Shown here: positions 1-7,700 of the stretch, one piece after another | How positions within the stretch are numbered: position 1 is the first letter of the stretch | Layout: each line of letters opens with the position of its first letter | Notes under the pieces: model-generated | Databases searched by the model: none | What the model was told of the DNA's origin: nothing | The model's input: only the letters and a program-made list of their open reading frames with translations | Assembly: GCA_026394435.1 (NCBI GenBank) | Contig: JAPKYG010000100.1 | Coordinates: 1 to 8,759, forward strand | Direction: 5' to 3' | Source of the DNA: Methanobacteriota archaeon | GTDB taxonomy: Archaea > Thermoplasmatota > E2 > DHVEG-1 | Length of the DNA: 8,759 nt | Position numbers and translations under genes: made by a program

Positions 1-450
1 CATGTTACAAACGATATTTTTGCAATTGCATATGGTGCTGATTCGAATGATCAACTCCGGACCGGATTTATAAAAACATTAAGTATTAGTCCCTTAGGCC
101 ATATAGTAAATGGAACTCTCGACATACTTCCATTCTATACCTATCTTTCACCAATCGATTATAATTTTGAAACTGATATACTCCATATTGATGATGAACT
201 CTATGCTATTTCTTTTACGGGTGGTAATAATAGTAATTGGCAACGTGGATTTTTAACTACGATTTCAATAAATGATACAGGTAATATCTCAGATTCTGCA
301 TTATTTATCTATGAATTCAAAGGTCGCACAGCTCTTGGTTCTACTGCTCTAAATCTTTTAAGCCATGTGGATCGGTTAATTATTGTATACGGGTCTATCA
401 ATTCGAGCGAAAAAGGTTTCTTAACAATGGAGAAAATTGATTTAATTGGT
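1..450 (+). repeat. Three degenerate propeller-like repeats (end of an array)
   Basis: At protein level three copies of a roughly 58-residue unit are visible in the partial first gene, with cores at codons 4-12, 64-72 and 123-131. Each core is followed after 8-12 residues by a G-F-[IL]-x-T-x-x-I strand. By position they correspond to the last three units of the 14-unit arrays in the two downstream paralogs. They lack the cysteine found before many units of those paralogs. Confidence 0.7.
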
Positions 451-768
451 GACGAAAGATTTATCATCAAGAAGGGGGACGCATATGCGATAATGGTAAA
501 TTATAATTTACTCACTGCTTGGATGGTGATTGGAAATGCAACCTATACTGTTTCAGGGACTGTTTCCTTTGATAATTGGACAAAAATTGACTTAACATAT
601 GGGGGTGGATTTTTAAAATTGTATGTAAATGATGTTATACAAACGGGGGGGAGTGATCTTTGTTCAGGTACAATAAAAACCAATACAGATCATCTCATTT
701 TCGGAGGAGGAGTATACGGATCAATTGATGAAATAAAAATTTTTAGAGGTGTCTATATTCCAACTTAG
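1..768 (+). CDS. C-terminal part of a propeller/split-LamG surface protein (5'-truncated)
   Basis: The reading frame is open from base 1 to the TAG at 766-768, giving 255 residues; the true start lies upstream of the window. An internal GTG at 367 could be mistaken for a start, but the frame upstream of it encodes the same repeat family, so I reject it. Residues 1-150 hold three degenerate beta-propeller-like repeats, each with a core like NDIFAIAYG (4-12), DDELYAISF (64-72) or VDRLIIVYG (123-131), followed by G-F-[IL]-x-T and a short strand ending in G-x-I or similar. Residues about 151-250 match the second half of a LamG/concanavalin-A-like domain: IIKKGDAYAI (155-164), a W-x-x-I-D-L-T-Y strand, LKLYVNDV (205-212), and LIFGGG followed by IDEIKIF. 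This is the same ending as in the two downstream genes, so it is very likely a third tandem paralog. Its LamG end is shorter: the final L-x-x-x-E-I-I-x-x-Y helix is absent. Ligand and exact role are unknown. Confidence 0.88.
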   Translation, partial: HVTNDIFAIAYGADSNDQLRTGFIKTLSISPLGHIVNGTLDILPFYTYLSPIDYNFETDILHIDDELYAISFTGGNNSNWQRGFLTTISINDTGNISDSALFIYEFKGRTALGSTALNLLSHVDRLIIVYGSINSSEKGFLTMEKIDLIGDERFIIKKGDAYAIMVNYNLLTAWMVIGNATYTVSGTVSFDNWTKIDLTYGGGFLKLYVNDVIQTGGSDLCSGTIKTNTDHLIFGGGVYGSIDEIKIFRGVYIPT

Positions 769-786
769 AGTGGTAATTCGTATGAA

Positions 787-802
787 GCGAAGAACTATAA
801 AT
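787..802 (+). promoter_or_regulatory. Possible archaeal BRE/TATA box
   Basis: TATAAAT at 796-802 follows a purine-rich stretch (GCGAAGAA, 787-794) that could act as a BRE. The TATA centre lies about 27 bases before the ATG at 826, the distance at which an archaeal promoter would give a leaderless or nearly leaderless transcript. The 57-base gap is the longest in the cluster, so an internal promoter here is plausible. In AT-rich DNA such matches arise easily by chance, so this is tentative. Confidence 0.3.
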
Positions 803-817
803 CAAAATATTTAAAAT

Positions 818-822
818 GTGAT
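818..822 (+). promoter_or_regulatory. Weak Shine-Dalgarno-like GTGAT
   Basis: GTGAT can pair with part of the archaeal 16S 3' end (ATCACCTCC). It lies 3 bases before the ATG at 826 and 6 bases before a second in-frame ATG at 829. That spacing slightly favours 829, but the two starts differ by one Met only. Confidence 0.3.
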
Positions 823-825
823 AAA

Positions 826-3800
826 ATGATGAGAGCGATAAGAGAATTAAAAATTTGCAATGATTTCTTGGGGAAAAAAAATCAACGAAAAAATAAAGCG
901 GCCTCTGAAGTATTAGGGACACTTTTGCTTATAGGTATCGGTGTTTCACTTTTTGTCTTATTAGCGATTGTTACAATTTCTATGCCATCCGTATTCTTTC
1001 CTGATACAACGCCATCGGTTAATATCATCGGAAGGATAGAAGGAAATTCTGTTGTGTTTGAACATCATGGTGGTCAATCAATGCCCCTTGATACAGAAAT
1101 TACTGTGATGTTTGCAGAAACACCAGTTATCATGACGGTTGGTGATGTTTTAGAATCCGCTTCAAAAGCGGATGGTGAATGGAATATAGGTGAAAAAATT
1201 GTTATTCCAAATAATAATCCAAATCTACCAATAATGCAAATATCTGTAACCATTATTGATAAAGCGAGTAATACTGTTGTCATGCGAGGCCTCCTCCAAG
1301 AGGGATCTCAAGCGGTAAATCCAATAGCAGTTACCTTAAACGCAGATTCTATCACTACGAACACCGCGAAAATATATATGCATTATGATTTTCGCTACTA
1401 CATAGGAACGAAAAAAGTTTGTTTTACTTATATTAAAGCATCTGTTTATAATGCAAATAATAGTGCTCCTTGGAATTCGACTGGATGGGTACAAGTATTT
1501 AATCATAATGGATCGTATAATTTCAATCTTATTAGTTTAAACGAAAACACAGAATATCTCTATCAAGCCTGGGTCCAATATAATTCTTCAACGAATGCAA
1601 CGCAAAAGATTGCTTCCTCTGGAACCATCAATCCGTTTCGAACGCAGAGTTATTCGAGTGGACTTTGGCATTTTGATGAAAATTCTGGGTTGATAGCAAT
1701 CGATTCATCCAATAGTGGAAACAACGGAACTTTATTTCCCCCCGATGTAACGCAAGCACCTCAAAGACTTAATCAAACTGACCTCGTTGTTAATAATAGA
1801 TCGTTACGTTTCGATGGCTACAATGATTATGTAGTGGTAAATCACGCAGCGACTCTTTCTCCCACGAGTGAGATAGCGATAGAAGGATGGGTAAAACCAG
1901 AGTTTAAAGATGAATACAAGGGAACTAATGTTCAACGAATAAATGGCACAATGTTTGGCACTCAAACATACGGGTGTTACGAGCCTGATATTATTAACAT
2001 ATCCAGCGATAGATATGCGATTGTCTCAAGGAATTCAGTATATGGTGGTTTTGTTATCACCACGCAAATCTCTGATGAGGGAAACATTACTGAAAATGCA
2101 ACAACAAGTGTTTGTGATATTTATCAATTTGAAACCCTGTGGTGTGACACTCCGAAAATTATCAAAGTTGCAGCAAGCAGTGATATCTATGCTATCGTAT
2201 ACAGAGGACAAAGCGGATTTTTATATATTGCAACAGTTCAGATATTATCAAATGGAAAAATCACGAAAGCTACTCAAGGGAAAGTTGTTATTGATGCAAT
2301 TAATTGTTATTACCCTGATATTATCTATACTGAAGGAGATTATTACGCTGTTGCATACTCGTCATATGAATTCTATTTAGCTGCGAACCGATATGTTGGG
2401 CGCCTACAAACAGTAACAATAACTCCCGCTGGGGTAATCACCGCACCAAAATCGTATTACAATTTTGGCAGTACAAGTACCGCAGCAGGTATCATGCTAT
2501 ATCCCGATATCATTCATGTGAAAGACGATTGTTATTCTGTAGTATTTCGAGATTCTGATACCGATGGTTCTTTAAGAGCTGTCCAAATCAAGAATGGTTG
2601 GAACATCTTCTGTGATAACACTATTTATAAATTTGATAATAATAATATCACTGATCTTCCCCTTCGAATAATACATGTCTTTGATAAAATATATGCGGTA
2701 TTCTATGGGGATAAAATGGGAAATTTAATACAAGGTGGAGCGATAATAACTATAATACTATCCGATACCGGAACATTTGAAGATTCAGTGGATTACTCAA
2801 CACTTTTACCTCCTACGGATTGGAATCAATTTACGAATCCTCAGATCATTCATATCGCGGGTGATATATTTGCTGTGACCTACCGTCTTAGTACGCGTGC
2901 AGAGGTAAAGACATTTGAAATCTCAAATCTGGGAATTATAAACAATCATACGAATGATCCTGCCTGGAAATATGTTTTTCAACCGACATCACCACCGACA
3001 TCACCGTATACCATTTTTACTCCAAAAATAATTGAAGTAAGTTCCGTGAAAGATACCTATGCAATTGTTTACCCAAAAAGTATCAGTTATGATACAAACA
3101 ACGGCGTTTTATTAACCATTAAAATCCCTGATAATGGCTCCATACAGAAAAAAATATACGATTTAGTTCTCTTAGATCCTGTAAACTTCTATGCGCCTGA
3201 CATCGTTCATATTTCAAATGATATCTATGCCGTGGTATGCAGAAAGGTTCTCTACGGAAGTATGTCTCTTCACACGATTCGTATATCCAATGTTGGAAAA
3301 ATAGAAAACAGTTTTATTGACACATTAGATATCCCAATGCCAGAGCTTACTCCTGGTTTATCCATCAAAATTGTTTACGTTACTAATAATATTTATATGA
3401 TTGTTTTTGATAATTATGGGAATCCAGCGATTACTTTAAAAACAATTGAAATAGCAGATAACGGAACCATAAAAGATTCTGTTCTTTGTTCGTACAATAT
3501 CACGAAACCAGGGTATTCAAATTTCTGTTCACCAAATGTCATACGTATAAAAAATGATATTTTCGCTGTCTCCTATCATTCAACAAACTATGCCAGTAAA
3601 AGTGATTTTGTAAGCACCATACAAATATCATTGACAGGAAACATTACTCTTATCGATACCTTCACGATGAATGCATATTTCTCGTCAGTATTTGGTTACG
3701 ACGAATATTCAGATTTAATACCAGTTGATGGAAGCAATCATCTGTATGTTTTACTGTATGGTTATGATTATTTTATTCCTGGACAGCATCGAGGTTCCGG

Positions 3801-4695
3801 AGTCATCATCACAATCCAAATTAACGATACGGGGATTATCAAACAAAATCCATTTGCTACGTTTACCTTTGAAACCTATGGTTGTAGCAGGCCTGATATT
3901 ATCCATATTTATAACACGACGTATGCTCTCGCATACTCAAAATCAGTGTGGGTAAACCCCTATCAGATATCTGGTTATATACAAACAATGAGTATTTCGT
4001 CCAATGGAACGATGATTAAAAAAATCGATGGCGTTTCTTTTACGATTATTAATTCTAATTCCGATATTGCGCATAGTCAATTTCTCGACCATATCTATCA
4101 AGATGTGTATGCATTGATCTATACAGTCCCCTCTGGATCAACAGCTAAAGGATACATTAGTACAATTCGCATCGCGACAAATGGATCAATTTATCGGACC
4201 GTTACTAATGCTATTTTTGATTTTACATTAGCCTTAAAATCTGCTGCTAATATTTTACCTTCTTATACGAATATCACCAATGACATTGTTTCATTATGTT
4301 ATCAGGGAGATTATGATGATGGGTACATTGAAACTGTTAAAATTACCGTAACTGATACGAGTGCGACATTAAAAAATATAATTTCAAAAGCAGGTTCGTA
4401 CGCAATTCAAGGAAATAAAACGGTTTTTACAGCAACATTAAGGACGACTTTTGGAGATAAAACTCTTACATTACCTGTTCATCAAGGCTGGAACTATCTT
4501 GTGCTAACCTATGACCATACGAGAATTAAATTCTTTAATAATTTAACAAATGTGTCTTTACTTTGTAATGAAAATATACAGAGCTTTGCCACGTCTCTTA
4601 TATTTGGAGGATATAGCGGTATCTACGATGAATTTGCTGTCTATAAAACCCATTTACGGGACGATGAAATTATTGATCATTATACAAAATATTAA
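826..4695 (+). CDS. Giant pilin-anchored surface protein with FnIII-like, split LamG and 14-repeat propeller region
   Basis: 1289 residues, roughly 140 kDa. The N-terminus is a class III (type IV pilin) signal: a basic leader ending R-K-N-K-A, a probable prepilin-peptidase site between A25 and A26, then S27, E28 and a hydrophobic helix to about residue 52. Residues 60-160 resemble the archaeal Pilin_N beta domain, including DGEWNIGE (116-123). Residues about 165-275 look like a fibronectin type III fold, with the L-x-x-N-T-E-Y-L-Y-x-A-W signature at 238-249. Residues 278-358 are the first half of a LamG domain (GLWHFDENSG, LRFDGYNDYV, IAIEGWVKP). The second half comes only at 1184-1289 (IISKAGSYAI, WNYLVLTYD, LIFGGYSGIYDEFAVY). 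Between them, residues 380-1175 carry 14 propeller-like repeats. About 25 N-x-S/T sequons support an extracellular, glycosylated location. I found no catalytic motif. A surface adhesin or binding protein is the likely role (inference). The ATG at 826 or 829 is the only good start after the preceding in-frame stop. Confidence 0.93.
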   Translation: MMRAIRELKICNDFLGKKNQRKNKAASEVLGTLLLIGIGVSLFVLLAIVTISMPSVFFPDTTPSVNIIGRIEGNSVVFEHHGGQSMPLDTEITVMFAETPVIMTVGDVLESASKADGEWNIGEKIVIPNNNPNLPIMQISVTIIDKASNTVVMRGLLQEGSQAVNPIAVTLNADSITTNTAKIYMHYDFRYYIGTKKVCFTYIKASVYNANNSAPWNSTGWVQVFNHNGSYNFNLISLNENTEYLYQAWVQYNSSTNATQKIASSGTINPFRTQSYSSGLWHFDENSGLIAIDSSNSGNNGTLFPPDVTQAPQRLNQTDLVVNNRSLRFDGYNDYVVVNHAATLSPTSEIAIEGWVKPEFKDEYKGTNVQRINGTMFGTQTYGCYEPDIINISSDRYAIVSRNSVYGGFVITTQISDEGNITENATTSVCDIYQFETLWCDTPKIIKVAASSDIYAIVYRGQSGFLYIATVQILSNGKITKATQGKVVIDAINCYYPDIIYTEGDYYAVAYSSYEFYLAANRYVGRLQTVTITPAGVITAPKSYYNFGSTSTAAGIMLYPDIIHVKDDCYSVVFRDSDTDGSLRAVQIKNGWNIFCDNTIYKFDNNNITDLPLRIIHVFDKIYAVFYGDKMGNLIQGGAIITIILSDTGTFEDSVDYSTLLPPTDWNQFTNPQIIHIAGDIFAVTYRLSTRAEVKTFEISNLGIINNHTNDPAWKYVFQPTSPPTSPYTIFTPKIIEVSSVKDTYAIVYPKSISYDTNNGVLLTIKIPDNGSIQKKIYDLVLLDPVNFYAPDIVHISNDIYAVVCRKVLYGSMSLHTIRISNVGKIENSFIDTLDIPMPELTPGLSIKIVYVTNNIYMIVFDNYGNPAITLKTIEIADNGTIKDSVLCSYNITKPGYSNFCSPNVIRIKNDIFAVSYHSTNYASKSDFVSTIQISLTGNITLIDTFTMNAYFSSVFGYDEYSDLIPVDGSNHLYVLLYGYDYFIPGQHRGSGVIITIQINDTGIIKQNPFATFTFETYGCSRPDIIHIYNTTYALAYSKSVWVNPYQISGYIQTMSISSNGTMIKKIDGVSFTIINSNSDIAHSQFLDHIYQDVYALIYTVPSGSTAKGYISTIRIATNGSIYRTVTNAIFDFTLALKSAANILPSYTNITNDIVSLCYQGDYDDGYIETVKITVTDTSATLKNIISKAGSYAIQGNKTVFTATLRTTFGDKTLTLPVHQGWNYLVLTYDHTRIKFFNNLTNVSLLCNENIQSFATSLIFGGYSGIYDEFAVYKTHLRDDEIIDHYTKY
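1963..4350 (+). repeat. Array of 14 degenerate beta-propeller-like repeats (first complete gene)
   Basis: Protein residues about 380-1175. The unit core reads approximately P-[DK]-I-I-x-[VI]-x-x-D-I-Y-A-[IV]-V-Y-R, then a variable loop, then G-[FY]-[IL]-x-T-[IV]-x-I-[ST]-x-x-G-x-I. Cores are visible at residues 385-402, 441-460, 495-512, 558-575, 610-628, 670-687, 731-750, 789-806, 843-862, 901-918, 961-979, 1021-1038, 1089-1100 and 1143-1160, so the usual period is about 52-63 residues. The last two are the weakest. The spacing and alternating hydrophobic strands suit four-stranded propeller blades; the propeller assignment is inference, since I recognise no named repeat family. Confidence 0.75.
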
Positions 4696-4712
4696 ACTTC
4701 ATCAGTAAAAGA

Positions 4713-4720
4713 AAGGTAGG
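4713..4720 (+). promoter_or_regulatory. Ribosome-binding site AAGGTAGG
   Basis: A purine-rich Shine-Dalgarno-like element lies 4 bases before the ATG at 4725 in the 29-base gap after the previous stop. It supports 4725 as the true start and translation within a shared transcript. Confidence 0.5.
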
Positions 4721-4724
4721 AACC

Positions 4725-7700
4725 ATGAGAATAAATAAAAAAAATTTATTACTTCCTTATTTCAAAGGAGAAAATACTTCAAAAAAACGAAGCAACAAAG
4801 CAGTATCTGAAATTATCGCGACGATATTACTTTTATCTATTAGTCTCTCTCTTTTATGCATTGTTTATGTACTCGTTTTAAACAACGCAACAAGTCCATC
4901 ATCAACATATCACGTGTCATCAGCACAAATTATTGCTACTGCGGACGAAAAAAATGTTTTTTTGCAAAACAACGGAGGAGTTCCTTTATCACTGAATACC
5001 AAACTTGTTATCACAGTCGGTGGACAAGATTTTTTTGTTACTGTAGAGGATTGTATTATTGATAGCAATGGTGATGGAATGTGGAGTATCGGTGAACAGA
5101 TAAAATTTACTCCTCCGGCTATCGCCAGTTTATTTGGTTTAGAAATCCAAATTAAAATTATCAATCCTGACACAAATTCTATGATTATGGCTGGCCTTGT
5201 ACAAGAAGGTGCTCGGGGCGACCTACCATATGTTCAAACATTAAATCCCTATGATGTCTGGCCTCACAGTGCGACAATGAAATCATATTACAATTTCGTT
5301 AAGGTCAATTATCTTCCTGGCAAACTTTGGTTTCAATGGAAAAGATCTGATGACCCTCTATGGAATCGCACTCCAATGTTAAATATCACAGCAGCGCCTC
5401 TCTCCGGATTTCATCAATTTACTCTTTATAATCTCTCATCTAATAAAAATTATCTCTATGAAGCCTGGATTCAATATACTTCAGGTAATTCTACATTCAA
5501 CCAATCAGGAGGAATAAAACTTTTTACAACTCAGATCGATGCAATGGGAATTTGGCATTTCGATGAATCTTCAGGAATAAAACTCTTTGACTCCTCCGGG
5601 CAGTTTCCGCCTAATGATGGTATTCTTACCCCAAATGAAATACGTGGACCTCAAAGATTAAACGGAGAATTAAACCATTCGACGAAATCTTTAAGTTTTG
5701 ATGGGATTGATGATTACGGTCAAGTTGCTAATTCAAATACCTTGAGCGTCACCAATGAATGTACCATCGAGGCATGGATAAACCGTTCACAACACAGTGA
5801 TGGACTTGTCGGTACACCTCTTCAATCATCTTTATCACAATTTGGGAATTATACATTAGGATGTTATGATCCTTGTATCATCCATGTCAACGGGAACATC
5901 TATGCTCTTGTTTCGACAAATGAAAATTCGTTAGGTTACCTGAGTACAATTAATATAACAGATGCTGGAGATATTATTGAGAATCCATCTACATCTTCGT
6001 ATTATCTTGATTTTTTTAATTTTGATGCCTCGTGTAAAACACCAAAAATTATTCAAGTAAATGCAGGTAATGGAATAGTAGCTATTGTGTACACCAAACC
6101 AAGTGTGGGAAACCAATTATATATTAAAACGGTACAAATTTTTAATGACGGGCACATCAATAAAACTACAATTAACACGCGTGTTCTCGATGCAAGTCTT
6201 TCATCTACTCCTGATATTATCTATAAAAGTAACAACGTATATGCGATAGTATACGGGATAAATGTAGCTAATACCGGAGTTTTAATTTCTCTAAATATTT
6301 CCACTATTGGAACGATTTCCCCTGTGAATAAAAAATTAATTTTTGGGGATATCATGATAGAACCAGAAATTATTAAGGTTGTTGACAGTTTTAATATCTA
6401 CGTCATCGTTTATAATTGTGTAGGAGATGATGGCGGATTACGAACAGTAAGAATTACAAATACGGGTATATTATCTGATATTTCTCTCCATGTTTGGTTT
6501 GATGACGACGATGGAGGCAGTCCAGAAATCATCAATGTCCATGATGATATGTATGCAATTGTCTACGCAGGCCCGATTTTAAGGCAGTCAGGGTTTTTAA
6601 AAACGATCGAAATATTATCTGATGGTACTATTACACTCAGCCGAACTATTCCCCCACTTGCAAAAGCATTTGATCAAATGGCATTTGAAATGAGTGCAGG
6701 TAATAGTATTCGCTTTCCTCATATTCTTCCTTTACATGGAGCTAATGACTATTATGGTATTTCCTACAGCATCGATTCTCCTACAGCAAACCTCTGGGGA
6801 AAAATAGTGACGGTCCATATGCAAGATAACGGAAATATTGTTTCTTTATCTAAGAAAGATGTGACCTTTGAACCATTCATGTGCTCGGCATCGTATTTCA
6901 TTCCAATTTTTGATGAAGTATATGGAATTGTGTACCGAAGCGATGCTGGTGACGGTATCATTAAAACAATACGGATTCATGACGATGGACATATCCACAA
7001 TAATCCTATTCTTGATATGGAAGAAATCGGTGGTCTTAAATGCTATGCACAAGATGAAATTCTTACTTCAGACAGTCGCTATGTCGCGGATGTTTTTAGA
7101 GGAATCGATGCGAAATTGGTGTTAAAAACAGTGGCAGTAAACACCACCAGCAAAACCGTAGCGCAAGCTTTTGTTGATTCGTACACCATCGAGCTTGGCT
7201 ATACCTCCACGAACGGAACATTTAATGCATCGTATGCACCAACAATAATCCCGATTAACAACGAGGTCTATGCGATTGCATATTGTCACTATATGACATC
7301 TCCTGTGTACCATGATGGTAAAATTGTTACTGTTAAAATTGACGTTGCGGGACGTATCACACTCATTGAGCGATATACTTTTGACGCTGACTGCATGAAT
7401 ACTCCCTTCTCCTTTACTGCTATAAACAAGAGCAACGGCATCTACGCAATTGCATATCAACTGTATAGTACATCACAAGGAAAATTAAAAACAATAAAAA
7501 TAGGCAACAACGGACATATTTTTGGTGTCCAAGACTCTTATCTTTTTGAAGGTGTACGCTGTCGAGAACCATCAATGAATCTTGTCAGTGGAGACATCTA
7601 TGCTATTATTTATCGTGACTCTCTCACACCGAGTAATTACGGACGATTAGCTACCCTAAAAATCTATGGAAGCAACGGTACAATTATAAAAAGCATCATA

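Noticed and set aside
367..768. GTG at 367 as the start of a separate small gene
   Set aside because: The frame is open back to base 1 and encodes the same repeat family, so this is an internal valine codon of a longer truncated gene.
1943..2380. A 145-residue open frame on the + strand in another frame
   Set aside because: It lies wholly inside the propeller-coding gene, has no ribosome-binding site or recognisable domain, and the main frame shows clear repeat structure across the same bases.
2536..2600. Sialidase-type Asp-box or a sialidase active site in the propeller
   Set aside because: No S-x-D-x-G-x-x-W motif or catalytic Arg/Tyr pattern is visible, so an enzymatic role is not supported.
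3370..3411. YVTN-type propeller repeat, suggested by the residues YVTNN at 851-855
   Set aside because: The match is a single short string; the rest of the unit follows the cluster's own consensus, and the other units have no such motif.
4681..4694. TATA-like sequence at the end of the first complete gene as a promoter for the next
   Set aside because: It overlaps the coding end, has no clear BRE, and AT-rich codons explain it; read-through from upstream is simpler.
4696..4724. Transcription terminator between the two large genes
   Set aside because: No stem-loop and no T-rich run on the coding strand are present in this 29-base gap.
7122..7460. A 112-residue open frame on the - strand
   Set aside because: It is antisense to repeat units 8-10 of the second complete gene. 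Its sequence is rich in Cys, Val and Arg, as expected from reading the complement of the repeats, and it has no domain signature.
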